NCBI GenBank assembly: GCA_004014935.1
Contig: CP025323.1
Span: forward strand, 1,240,001 to 1,304,000
Direction: 5' to 3'
From: Saccharomycopsis malanga
Taxonomy: Eukaryota; Ascomycota; Saccharomycetes; Ascoideales; Saccharomycopsidaceae
DNA length: 64,000 nucleotides
The notes below the pieces were generated by a model. The model worked only from the letters and a program-made list of their open reading frames with translations, was not told the DNA's origin and searched no databases. Positions 9,251 through 19,000 of the stretch are shown here, one piece after another (within the stretch, counting starts at the first letter, position 1; each line of letters starts with the position of its first letter). The position numbers were made by a program, and so were the translations under genes.

Positions 9251-10562
9251 TTATTCTTCAAGCAAATATGGCCTTTGCTGCCAAAAGGAGTCGCCGATGA
9301 TGTCAACGTGGTGTTCCACAATGCTCATCTTTCTTCTCTTTTTGTCTCTTCTTTGTTTCTGACGCTCAGATAGTGGAGCTTCCACAGAGCTAGTAGGATG
9401 AGACGGTTTTTGCAAGTTGATGCTTGAAACACCATGAGCAATATCTGATTTAACTTCTCTTACAATTGTAGTGCCTTTTTTGTAAATTTCAGGCTCGTTG
9501 TTGTAATTGATTGCAAACTGACTGAACAAGATTTCGTTCTTGTCCTTGGCCAAAGAACCTATCAACTTATTCTCTGCCTCTTGAGGCGTGAGGCCACCTT
9601 TGGAAACCAATGTCCAGAACGTAGTGTTATACAAGTTATTTATATGGCAATCTACTTGGCGCCAACTGAAATACTGTCTGATGCGTTTGGCATTTGGATA
9701 GAGCACAGCTCTGCCATCAAAGGTCGGCAATCCTTTTTCGAGGGTGAGCTTTTGGTTTGGGAAAAACTCATCCCAGAAGAATGTATAATAACTGGTGAAT
9801 GAGCTGACAAATGTAGATACCAACTTTGCTTCTCTTCTTTCAAACAACTCACAATCCTTACGTAGTAGAAAAGAATATTCATCGGAATCACCATACGCTA
9901 TAATAGTGTCAGGAAGAATCTCCATCACAGAATGTGCTGCCTTGTTCATAAGTCGCAAAGCTCTCTCATCGTTTGGCTTGGTGAAATCATAGTTTTTGCT
10001 AAACCTATGAAAACCACGTCCATCGATTCGGATCACGATGTAAGTGTCTTGCAAAAGATGGTTTTCTCTTTCGAATTGTTTTACTATTTCAAAGCTGGAT
10101 TGTTAGTATTGGGGGATGTATTGGGGGATGTATTGGGGGATGTATTGGGGGATGTATTGGGGGATGCATTGGGGGATATATTGGGGGGAAATGGAAAATC
10201 GGGGACAGAGGGTGAGAGACCGATTCGGGGGAAAATGGTAAATTGGGGATCCATTCGGGGGGAAATGGAAAATCGGGGACAGAGCGTGAGAGACCGATTC
10301 GGGGGAAAATGGAAAATTGAAAGCTCATTTTAAAGGTAATTTGACCGCCAATTTTACATTGTTAGTATCAACCATTGAACCAAAACATGATGAATACAAA
10401 TATTCTTCAACATGTCATGATATTAACGCTACTACTTGATACTTTTTGAAATTTTGTAAAATCATACTTGGTCACATACTGTCCCCTCTGGACATCCCCT
10501 ACTCTGATGGACAGAGCCTACAAAGTACCCAAACCACATTATACATACGCTGAGTTTGCCAT
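9251..10562 (-). CDS. THG1: tRNA-His guanylyltransferase, two exons
   Basis: Adds the essential extra G at position -1 of tRNA-His by 3'-5' polymerisation. Exon 2 (10094-9251) encodes the catalytic domain: metal-binding RIDGRGFHRFS, GDSDEYSF, and the signature HINNLYNTTFW followed by LTPQEAE. The frame has no ATG at its start and meets a stop just upstream, but a TACTAAC branch site and CAG acceptor lie there. A matching first exon, ATG GCA AAC TCA GC (10562-10549), is followed by GTATGT. The joined N-terminus MANSAFEIVKQFE aligns with yeast Thg1 MANSKFGYVRQFE. The product has 285 residues versus 237 in S. cerevisiae; the excess is a lysine/arginine-rich C-terminal extension. It is divergent from RPA135 with 189 bp between the ATGs, consistent with coordinated expression of translation genes. 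Confidence 0.92.
10095..10548 (-). other. THG1: THG1 intron (454 nt)
   Basis: 5' site GTATGT at 10548-10543, branch site TACTAAC at 10108-10102, acceptor CAG ending at 10095. The branch A lies about 8 nt from the intron end. Splicing restores the conserved N-terminus. The distal half of the intron is a G-rich (plus strand) repeat array that ends right at the branch site. Confidence 0.88.
10108..10312. repeat. G-rich minisatellite and 56-bp duplication in the THG1 intron
   Basis: Six units of ATTGGGGGATGT (10108-10179, the last two variant) are followed by a degenerate unit. Then a 56-bp block occurs twice (10183-10238 and 10257-10312) with one clear difference. Regular runs of five G every 12 bp make the plus strand a G-quadruplex candidate. 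The open frame across it has no homology and is a by-product of the repeat. Confidence 0.92.
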
Positions 10563-10644
10563 TGCCAACATACAACCCACTACTTGAAACAGTATCCATA
10601 AGATTATGGATAGCACGTCGTTAATAGCCATAATGGTAGTAGGA

Positions 10645-10683
10645 CCGGGTAACGCGAAGGCATCGCAAAAAAATTTTTTTTTC
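10645..10683. promoter_or_regulatory. THG1/RPA135 shared promoter elements: Reb1-type, PAC-like, RRPE-like
   Basis: CCGGGTAA (10645-10652) fits the Reb1 general regulatory factor site. GCATCGC (10660-10666) is one base from a PAC core (CTCATCGC), and the A7T10 run directly after it resembles RRPE. These sit about 100 bp before the RPA135 ATG and about 85 bp before the THG1 ATG. PAC and RRPE are the known promoter pair of yeast ribosome-biogenesis genes. Confidence 0.6.
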
Positions 10684-10751
10684 AGTATAAATTTTTCACA
10701 GGAATCCAATAATAAGACCAATAAAGAGTAAGGTAAGCAGAAGCAAGGGCG

Positions 10752-13700
10752 ATGGCAGTTGGTACTAGAGTGAGTTTCAACACGTTGGACGTGACCAGGC
10801 GGTTCCAGAACCCGCCCAAAGGAGAGACAGCGTATCCGTTGTTGGCAGAGGCGATATATCCGCATATTCATTCGTTCAATGCGTTGACAGAAGGGCCTGG
10901 GGGAGGATTATTGAATTTGGCAGTGAAAGATATAGGTGCAAAGACGGTTTTTGACAGCAGCGAGCACCGGTCGGCCAACAAGATGAAGATATGGATAGAG
11001 TCGGTGGAGTTGATGAAGCCTGCGGTGAATACGTTTGACAAGACGTCGTTAGACCGGAAGACGTATCCAGCGGAATGCCGAGAGCGGATGAGCAGCTACA
11101 AGGGCAAGTTGATGCTCAAATTGTGCTGGACGGTGAACGGCGGGCCGGAGGAGTCGGAGGTGCGCGAGGCCGGGCTTGTTCCGGTGATGTTGAAGTCAAA
11201 CCGGTGCCATTTGGAAGGGATGTCGCCCGAGGAGCTTGTGAAGGCCCGGGAAGAGTCAGACGAGTTGGGGGGCTATTTTGTGGTGAACGGGCTCGAGAAG
11301 TTGGTGAGAATGTTGATTGTGCAGCGTAGAAACCATGCAATGGCGCTTGTCAGACCGTCGTTTGAAAACAGAGGCCATGCGTACACCAAGTATGGAATAC
11401 AGATCCGGTCGGTGAGACCAGACCAGACGTCGCAGACAAACGTGTTGCACTACTTGAAGGACGGCAACTTGACGTTGAGGTTTTCGTGGAGAAAGAACGA
11501 GTATTTGGTTCCTGTGATGATGGTTTTGAAGGCGTTGGTGGAGACGAACGACCGGGAGGTTTTTGACGGCATTGTGGGGTCGGATTCGGCGGACTCCTTC
11601 TTGACGGACCGGTTGGAGTTGTTGCTCAGAAGCTACAAGGCGTACGGGTTGCATTCGCAGAAGGAGACGTTGGCGTATCTTGGCGACAAGTTCAGGGTTG
11701 TGTTTGGCGTGGCCGACGACGTGTCCGACATGGAAGTCGGCAACGAAGTGCTCAGAAAAATCGTCTTGGTGCACTTGTCCGACAACCAGGACAAGTTCAG
11801 AATGCTCCTCTTCATGATCCGGAAGTTGTACACGCTCGTGGGCGGCGAGTGCTGCGCAGACAACCCAGACAGCACGCAGCACCAGGAGATCTTGCTTGGC
11901 GGGTTTTTGTACGGGATGATCTTGAAGGAGAAGATGGAGGAGTACTTGAACAGCATTGTGCAGCAGGTGAACACCGACATTGACCGCGGCACAGCTATCA
12001 GCTTCAGTAGCCGCAAGTACATGATGCGGTTGTTCATGAAGATCAACGAGAACATTGGCCAGAAGTTGCAGTATTTCTTGTCCACCGGCAACTTGGTGTC
12101 GCAGTCGGGGTTGGACTTGCAGCAGGTCTCGGGCTACACTGTTGTTGCCGACAAGATCAACTTCTACCGGTTCTTGTCGCAGTTCCGGATGGTGCACCGA
12201 GGCTCGTTTTTCGCCCAGTTGAAGACCACCACTGTGCGCAAGTTGTTGCCCGAGTCCTGGGGCTTTCTCTGTCCTGTGCACACCCCTGACGGGTCGCCCT
12301 GTGGCTTGTTGAACCATTTGTCCCACAAGTGTAAGGTGGCAACCGCGGACTCCGACGTGTCCAGGGTGCCGCAAGCGTTGGCCATGTTGGGAATCACGGC
12401 CAAATACGGCTTTGCCGCAGGCCCGAACGTGTGCTGTGTCCAGCTTGACGGCCGCATTGTCGGCTGGTGCACCCATAAGCAAGCCCAGGTCGTCGCCAAC
12501 ACATTGCGGTTCTGGAAAGTCCAGGCAAAGCACGGCATTCCCCTCGACATGGAGGTCGGTTACGTTCCCCCGTCGTCCAAAGGCCAGTATCCCGGCTTGT
12601 TCTTGTTCGGCGGCCGCTCCCGGATGGTCAGACCGGTCAAGTACTTGCCGTTGGACAAACAAGACTTTGTGGGCCCTTTTGAACAGGTCTATTTGAACGT
12701 GGCCGTAAGACCGTCCGAAATCGAGCCCAACATCCACACGCACGTCGAGTTTTCGCCCACCAACATCTTGTCCATATTGGCCAACTTGACCCCGTTCTCG
12801 GACTTCAACCAGTCCCCTCGGAACATGTACCAGTGCCAGATGGGCAAGCAGACCATGGGAACCCCCGGCGTCGCCTTGGCACACCGGTCCGACAACAAGT
12901 TGTACCGCTTGCAGACCGGCCAGACGCCTATTGTCAAGGCCAACTTGTACGACGACTACGGCATGGACAACTATCCCAACGGCACCAACGCCGTGGTTGC
13001 CGTCATCTCCTACACCGGCTACGACATGGATGACGCCATGATCATCAACAAGTCTGCCGACGAACGCGGTTTTGGCTACGGCGTCGTTTACAAGGTGGAG
13101 AAAATCGATTTGGGCTTGAACAGACGGAGAGGCGATCCCATCACCCTGCATTTTGGCTTCGGAAATGACCAGTGGCCCGAATCTTGGAAGGAAAAGTTGG
13201 ATTCCGACGGGTTGCCTTTGATTGGCTCCAAAATGCAAGAAGGCGACCCCATAGTAGCCTATTTCGACGACACCATCGGCAAAACAAAGGTCAAAACATA
13301 CCACTCGTCGGAACCAGGCTACATTGAAGAAGTAAAGCTTCTCGGCGACGACAGGGCCAACGAAGAGTTGCAAATGATCACCATCAAGTATAGAATCGAC
13401 CGCCACACCCAGATTGGCGATAAATACTCCTCCCGACACGGCCAGAAAGGCGTCTGCTCTAGAAAATGGCCCACTGTAGACATGCCTTTCAGCGAATCCG
13501 GCATCCAGCCTGACGTCATCATCAACCCCCATGCGTTCCCATCGCGTATGACCATTGGCATGTTTGTAGAGTCCTTGGCTGGCAAAGCAGGCGCGTTGCA
13601 CGGCATTGCCCAGAACTCAACTCCCTGGCAGTTTTCCGAACAAGACACCCCTGCGGACTTCTTTGGCGAACAATTGTTGAAGGCTGGCTACAATTTCCAT

Positions 13701-14261
13701 GGAAACGAGCCAATGTATTCCGGCGTCACCGGCGAAGAGTTGCGTGCTGACATCTATATTGGCGTCGTTTACTACCAAAGATTGCGTCATATGGTCAATG
13801 ACAAGTTCCAGGTCCGTTCTACAGGCCCTGTCAACAGCTTGACCATGCAACCGGTCAAAGGTCGTAAGCGATCCGGCGGTATTCGTGTGGGAGAGATGGA
13901 ACGTGATGCTTTGATAGGCCATGGGTCTGCCTTCTTGTTGCAAGACAGATTGTTGAATTGTTCTGATTACACCCAAACCCCTATCTGTAGATCATGCGGC
14001 TCCTTGTTGAACACCCAAGCTTCTGTCCCTAGAATCGGCCAGAAGTCAACTATCCGTTGCCGTCGTTGTGCTAAAAAGGTCGACAGCAACTCGTCCTTGA
14101 AAAACCAAGATGAAGCTGACATCTGGGAAGACGGCCAAAGTAATAGATTCATCGGCGGCGCAAATACTACCACCATCGGTATCCCTTTTGTCTTGAAATA
14201 CCTCGATTCCGAATTGGCCGCAATGGGTATCAGATTGCGTTACAATATCACCCCAAAATAG
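10752..14261 (+). CDS. RPA135: RNA polymerase I second-largest subunit (A135)
   Basis: 1,169 residues. Second-largest subunit of RNA polymerase I, which transcribes the 35S rRNA precursor in the nucleolus; it forms one wall of the active-centre cleft. It is near-collinear with S. cerevisiae Rpa135 (1,203 aa) from SFNALTEGP to the C-terminus SELAAMGIRLRYNITPK. Landmarks: lobe and protrusion in the first 450 residues, RRNHAMALVRPSF, the fork region HRGSFFAQLKTTTVRKL, the hybrid-binding segment with YDMDDAMIINKSADERG and SSRHGQKGVCS, the GEMERDALIGHGS motif, and a C-terminal zinc site of two CXXC pairs (CRSC, CRRC). The start at 10752 gives the usual short N-terminal tail. Leucine is mainly TTG and only one CTG codon occurs. 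There is no intron. Confidence 0.98.
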   Translation: MAVGTRVSFNTLDVTRRFQNPPKGETAYPLLAEAIYPHIHSFNALTEGPGGGLLNLAVKDIGAKTVFDSSEHRSANKMKIWIESVELMKPAVNTFDKTSLDRKTYPAECRERMSSYKGKLMLKLCWTVNGGPEESEVREAGLVPVMLKSNRCHLEGMSPEELVKAREESDELGGYFVVNGLEKLVRMLIVQRRNHAMALVRPSFENRGHAYTKYGIQIRSVRPDQTSQTNVLHYLKDGNLTLRFSWRKNEYLVPVMMVLKALVETNDREVFDGIVGSDSADSFLTDRLELLLRSYKAYGLHSQKETLAYLGDKFRVVFGVADDVSDMEVGNEVLRKIVLVHLSDNQDKFRMLLFMIRKLYTLVGGECCADNPDSTQHQEILLGGFLYGMILKEKMEEYLNSIVQQVNTDIDRGTAISFSSRKYMMRLFMKINENIGQKLQYFLSTGNLVSQSGLDLQQVSGYTVVADKINFYRFLSQFRMVHRGSFFAQLKTTTVRKLLPESWGFLCPVHTPDGSPCGLLNHLSHKCKVATADSDVSRVPQALAMLGITAKYGFAAGPNVCCVQLDGRIVGWCTHKQAQVVANTLRFWKVQAKHGIPLDMEVGYVPPSSKGQYPGLFLFGGRSRMVRPVKYLPLDKQDFVGPFEQVYLNVAVRPSEIEPNIHTHVEFSPTNILSILANLTPFSDFNQSPRNMYQCQMGKQTMGTPGVALAHRSDNKLYRLQTGQTPIVKANLYDDYGMDNYPNGTNAVVAVISYTGYDMDDAMIINKSADERGFGYGVVYKVEKIDLGLNRRRGDPITLHFGFGNDQWPESWKEKLDSDGLPLIGSKMQEGDPIVAYFDDTIGKTKVKTYHSSEPGYIEEVKLLGDDRANEELQMITIKYRIDRHTQIGDKYSSRHGQKGVCSRKWPTVDMPFSESGIQPDVIINPHAFPSRMTIGMFVESLAGKAGALHGIAQNSTPWQFSEQDTPADFFGEQLLKAGYNFHGNEPMYSGVTGEELRADIYIGVVYYQRLRHMVNDKFQVRSTGPVNSLTMQPVKGRKRSGGIRVGEMERDALIGHGSAFLLQDRLLNCSDYTQTPICRSCGSLLNTQASVPRIGQKSTIRCRRCAKKVDSNSSLKNQDEADIWEDGQSNRFIGGANTTTIGIPFVLKYLDSELAAMGIRLRYNITPK

Positions 14262-14596
14262 ATTGTTTCATTTGTATTTTGGTTTTTTGGTTTTTCTCAT
14301 AATCTCTTTGTTTGTTTTCGCTCCTTGGGCTTTGTCATGGGTTCGTCATCGATTATCCCTAGTTTGTATAATATACTCGTCTAATCCAATATATATTTCA
14401 TTAATGTTTCTGTACATGCCACTGCGCAATCTCTGTTTTGTTTTAATCAAATCAATATTATCACTGGTATGATATGGTGGCTAAATTCATCGAAAAATCA
14501 TATCTCTTTGTTCAAGACATGCAAGTTGTAAAGACTGTATATTTGAATTACGTATATACATGCTATTATAATATCAAAATGGTTTCAGACAGTGGA
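14262..14596. other. gene-free spacer after RPA135
   Basis: T-rich DNA holding the RPA135 3' end (ttttggttttttggttttt at 14277-14296). Nothing else is recognised before the SINE copy. Confidence 0.5.
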
Positions 14597-14609
14597 AATG
14601 TAGATATTG

Positions 14610-14791
14610 GCCACTGGGCCATTTGCCTCAGTGGTTCAGAGCTCTCAGAGAAGAGAAAAACAAGACCTAATAGGAACATGGGTGAGCCAACTATGATCAA
14701 AAGGACATGATAGGGCTTTACCAAGTCCCCTTAGACATGGCGCGTATATACGAAACTGATATGTACTGGGCTTGAAATATATGATATTATT
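14610..14791 (+). mobile_element. SINE family A copy, short form, with perfect 13-bp target duplication
   Basis: A 182-bp element from GCCACTGGGCCATTTG to the tail ATGATATTATT. It is flanked by AATGTAGATATTG at 14597-14609 and 14792-14804, identical over 13 bp. The head has the A-box-like CTCAGTGGTTCAGAG. The segment from the B box to the middle is missing, the same deletion as in the copy at 52658-52838, which defines a short subfamily. The 3' block is CCAAGTCCCCTTAGACATGG with GTATATACGAAACTG. Confidence 0.92.
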
Positions 14792-14991
14792 AATGTAGAT
14801 ATTGAAAGTTATTACCCAAAGGAAAAGCTACAAATTATGAAAAGCAATATACCTTAGGTGGTCAATTAAGAATTATTCAGACAAGGACCGTTTAGACAGC
14901 TTTGGGCTCAAAGTTTCGATATCTATCAGTAAATAGAGCCAAGAAAAGCCGATGGAGCTGTAGTTCAATAGGCCCAAACGACAAACTATAG

Positions 14992-14993
<2 letters not shown>

Positions 14994-15030
<37 letters not shown>

Positions 15031-15093
15031 TCTTATATTTCAAGCCCAGTATCAGTTTCGTATATACGCGCTATGTCTAAGGGGACTTGGTAA
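14994..15093 (-). mobile_element. SINE family A 3' fragment with long TTA tail
   Basis: On the minus strand: conserved 3' block, ACTGGGCTTGAAATATAAGA, then about 12 TTA units (14994-15031). The 5' part is absent beyond 15093, as expected of 5' truncation during reverse transcription. Confidence 0.85.
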
Positions 15094-15417
15094 ATAACCA
15101 GAAATATATTGTATATCTTGGAATTATGGATTACTACAACCAAAGTCCAACTACATATTTCAGGTAATATCCTCTTTTGTATAATTCCTACCAATACATT
15201 AAATTTATTTTTGTAGTATCTGTTCAAGATAATCTCGACAAGAGGATAACAGATATTCCACAGCATAATATCTACATTAGAGACCACCCTTTTCAACTGG
15301 TTCACAACCAAAATTCACAAAACTTGTCAATTTACCATACATTATCTACATCGCATCAGCTTACACTCAACGCATTCACCAAGTATCATTAATTCCATAT
15401 ATACAAGCCACCATGTT

Positions 15418-15843
15418 CTACTCAGAAATGTCTCTGCGGGGCAATACCACCTTGTCGTCTACTGGTTTGAGCACTCTAGAAGGTGCTGGCCATTCTGGAT
15501 TGAGAATCTCTGCTTTTTTAAACAACTTCACTATAGGTTCTGTTGGCTGGGCGCCAACACCAAGCCAGTATTTGGCTCTGTCGAAATCGAGCGCGACATC
15601 CTTGATAGGCTTCTCTCCTCTTATCTTGAGCTCTTGCGGCAACGGTGCAGGTATAGGGTTATAGGTGCCTATGACTTCTATTGGTTTTCTGTCTCTTCCC
15701 GCCCTTATTGTTGTTAGTACATATTATCAAATCGCCACATAAACCACAGGTAACACATACCTAGCTCTAGCAACCACAATATTGTATATTGGCGCTCTCT
15801 TTCTGCCGAATCTGGCCAATCTTATTCTCACACTCCCCTTCAT
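15418..15843 (-). CDS. MRPS16: mitochondrial small-subunit ribosomal protein bS16m, two exons
   Basis: 122 residues. bS16 component of the mitochondrial ribosome. Exon 1 (15843-15761) encodes MKGSVRIRLARFGRKRAPIY followed by NIVVARA; exon 2 (15703-15418) continues AGRDRKPIEVIGTYNPIP, then VALDFDRAKYWLGVGAQP and LFKKAEIL. The joined protein aligns along its length with S. cerevisiae Mrps16 (121 aa; RIRLARFGRK, PIEVLGTY, DFDRTKYWIGVGAQP), which fixes the splice joint at codon AG|G. It is divergent from RRP12 with 229 bp between the start codons. Expected to be imported; bS16 homologues carry little cleavable presequence, as here. Confidence 0.95.
15704..15760 (-). other. MRPS16: MRPS16 intron (57 nt)
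   Basis: GTATGT donor at 15760, TACTAAC branch site, acceptor AAG ending at 15704. The branch-to-acceptor distance is very short, as in the THG1 and BOS1 introns. Splicing joins two conserved halves of bS16m in frame. Confidence 0.93.
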
Positions 15844-15946
15844 ATTGCTGATATCGTTATTATTCTCTTAATTACGATATTGTATTATTTCCACCACTCA
15901 TTACCATCTCTTTGTGGTCACAAAAGCACAGTAAAATTTGTAGGCG

Positions 15947-16008
15947 CCGGGTAATACCTGAAATTTTTCAGTGCTCATCGGAGAATTTTTTTTTTTTTTT
16001 TTTTTTTA
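15947..16008. promoter_or_regulatory. MRPS16/RRP12 shared promoter: Reb1-type, RRPE, PAC, poly-T
   Basis: CCGGGTAA at 15947-15954, TGAAATTTTTCA (RRPE-like) at 15959-15970, CTCATCG (PAC core) at 15974-15980, then 23 consecutive T at 15986-16008. The order matches ribosome-biogenesis promoters, and the T run would exclude nucleosomes. It lies 65-126 bp before the RRP12 ATG. Confidence 0.75.
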
Positions 16009-16072
16009 TAGCATTTATTATGGGATTAAGTATAATATAAGAAGAAAGTGGTATAGTACAACCAGTATAGCC

Positions 16073-19000
16073 ATGGAAGAGTTAGATTTCGAGCTTAAGC
16101 TCGATCGGATCCGGAGACAAATCAACTCGAAGCTTGAGAACCAAAAGCAGTTGGCTCTTATATTATCGGCCGTTGAAGACAATATTAAAGAGCAGAAGAA
16201 TCTGTTGACTCCTACAGCCTATTTTGTTTCGTTTCTTGCGTTGTTGAACCAAAGTGTTCAAGAGGAAGAGATAGTAGATGAGTCGCTTGCCACCTCTGCG
16301 GCGTATTTTTTGGATTTGGTATTTCCGTTTGTTTCCAAACCATTGTTGAAGGTAAAGTTCAGTGAAATATTGGTTCGATTGGCTCCTGCAGTAACCAGTG
16401 AAAATTCAGAGGCTCCTTTGATTAGATCATGTATTGGAGCCCTTGAGACTTTGCTAATTGCCCAGGATGCCAAATCGTGGAATTCAAAGTTGAATGTGTC
16501 TCCTTGGAGAGCTTTCAATGCTTTGTTGGATCTCTCTTTGGATCACAGACCAAAGATCAGAAAGAGAGCCCAGGACGCTATACACAACATCTTGTCTAAC
16601 CCGCCGCCTAGTCCTACCTTGGGCCACATTGCCAGTAATCCATGTAGTGATTTTGCTCTCAAATCTATCATTGATTTGTTAAATTCCAAAGATGCCAAGA
16701 AGCCAAATAAGGAATTGAATGCCCAGCTTATCCATAGTTTGCAATTGATCCAGACTATTGCCTCTAGCAACTCGTGGGCCAGCAGCAAAGTGGAGCAGCT
16801 CTGTGATGTCTTGTTGGAAATCTCGAAAACTAACGACCAGTTTTTGGTGTCGTCTGTATTCAATGTTTTCGAAAGTTTGTTTGATTCCATGGCAGACGTC
16901 ATTTATACCGACAAGTTTGTAACCATTTTGAATATTTTGTTTGATTTGAAGCCGTCTGTCAACGATTCGCATTTGGTCGGTGCTTGGGTTGCTGTTATTG
17001 CCAAAGCCACCGAAACTTATTCGAAAATCAACGTTTCTGCTTGCCTTTCCAAATTACCAGCCATTTGCAAGATTCTCTCGTCATATTTGGCTTCAGACAA
17101 TAGTGCAATCTACATAAGCTCTGCAAATTGTATCATTTCCATCATTAACACCAGTATTCCCGATGCTGTGCTCTTGCTTCCTCCAGGAACAGAAGAATTT
17201 CCTGTCGCCGAGGAGCTTTACGAAACAGTTGATGAGGTCGTAAGCGAGCTTGCGGATTTGACCACCGAGTTGCTCTCTGTGAAATATGCTCATTGCGCCA
17301 AGGAAGTAATGGAAGTGTTGACCAACATGCTAAACAAGTTGAGATTCAGAGCCAATCCTGATTTCATCAAACCGTTTGAAATTGTTGGCCAATGGAGAAC
17401 TAACGAAGAGTCTGCTTCTTTGTTTGATTTGAAAGCCGAAGAAGAAACCGTGATTGCTGCAGCCATCACAAACTTGGGAGCTGAAGTGGTGTTGAGCTCT
17501 TTGCCTTTGAATTTGGAAAAACCTACAAATGCCAGACCAGGAAGAGCTTGGTTATTGCCATTGTTAAGAGACAATGTAAGACATTCTGGCATTGGTTATT
17601 ATATAAAGGCCATTTTGCCAATGGTGGATGTGTTTGAAAAGAAAATCGCCACTCTTGATTCCAACCTGATGCACGTAAAAGTGTTTGAAACCGTCGTGGA
17701 TCAGATTTGGTCGCTTTTGCCGCATTTCTGTGATTTGCCAAGCGATTTGCAACAAGCGTTCAGCGTAGAGTTCGCCCAGAAGTTGTCAGAGCTTCTCTAT
17801 TCCAAGGTGGAATTGCGTACTATTATCTGCCATGCTTTCAAGTTGTTGGTAGAAAGTAACTTGGTATATTCGCAAGGCGTTCTCAATGATGACGTTTTGC
17901 TCACTCAGCGTTTTCCCGTCAGTAATGCTATCCTGAATATTGAATATTTGTCTTCGGGCTTTGCTGAGAATGTGTTGGCAGTCTTATTCAATGTGTTTTC
18001 CCAGACAAATGCCGATTCCAGAGGTTATATCCTAGAAACCATTGATGCTTGGTTGAAAATAGCTCCCCAGAAAGTGTTGGAAACCAACTTTGATCAGGTT
18101 TGTGCCATGTTGAAGGAAGCTCTTGAAGATGACGAGAAAAAGGGAAGATTTCAAGCTAATAACAACAACTCTGGAGGTAAAGGTAAAGCCCCTAGATTAA
18201 GTGTTACCATGATGGATTTGGTAGTTGCTATGGTTAAATATGTTCCTTCAAGCTCGTATAATGCCCTTTTTGCTATTTTCAGCTTAACTGTTGGCGTCAA
18301 TGATAGTTTGATCCAAAAGAGATCCTACAGAATCATTTCCAAGTTGGCTGAAATCGAAAACGGGCAAGCAGCATTGAAGCAATTCTGTTCTGAAATCGAA
18401 AAAGTCATTGTCGATACCACAGACAAGGTCTTGACATCTGCTAAAGCTTCTAGAGTGATTGCTGTAAGCAAAGTGTTGGAGATTTTACCAAAAGATCATT
18501 TGTACTTTATTCCTGCTGTTGCCTCCGAAATTATCTTGGCCACCAAAGACGTCAACGAGAAGACCAGAGAATTAGCATATGCCATATTGGTTGACATGGG
18601 AAAAATCATGTCTAATGGCGGTATCATTGAAAACAACAAGGTTCCTGGCTTGGACCCCGAAACCCCTAACAGCGAAGCGTCTTTGAATGAATACTTTACT
18701 GTGGTTTCAGCAGGTTTGGCCAGTGCTTCGCCACATATGATCAGTGCTACCGTCACGGCCCTCAGTTGTTTGGTGTACGAGTTTTTGGACAAGCTTTCCG
18801 AGGACTTTTTGACCGAAATTTCCTCTACCATTGAGTTGTTTTTGACCTCCAATAACAGAGAGATCGTCAAAAGCACTATTGGGTTTGTCAAGGTGGAAGT
18901 GTTGAGTTTGCCTACACATTTGATCGAACCAAGATTGAAACAGTTGTTAGAGTATTTGATGAGATGGTCCCATGAACATAAAGGCCATTTCAAGTTGAAG

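Noticed and set aside
10089-10328. 79-codon frame with HPPI repeats
   Set aside because: It is the translation of the intronic minisatellite of THG1; no homology, and it ends inside THG1 exon 2.
11256-13601. 781-codon open frame on the minus strand opposite RPA135
   Set aside because: It is fully antisense to the conserved RPA135 gene; the translation has no recognisable domain and its length follows from the strong codon bias (TTG, GAC, AAC, GGC) of the sense strand.
15413-15664. 83-codon plus-strand frame
   Set aside because: It is antisense to MRPS16 exon 2, which is supported by clear bS16 homology.
15971-16072. upstream ATG extension of RRP12
   Set aside because: It would translate the promoter poly-T as poly-Phe; the ATG at 16073 gives the family N-terminus and the expected length.
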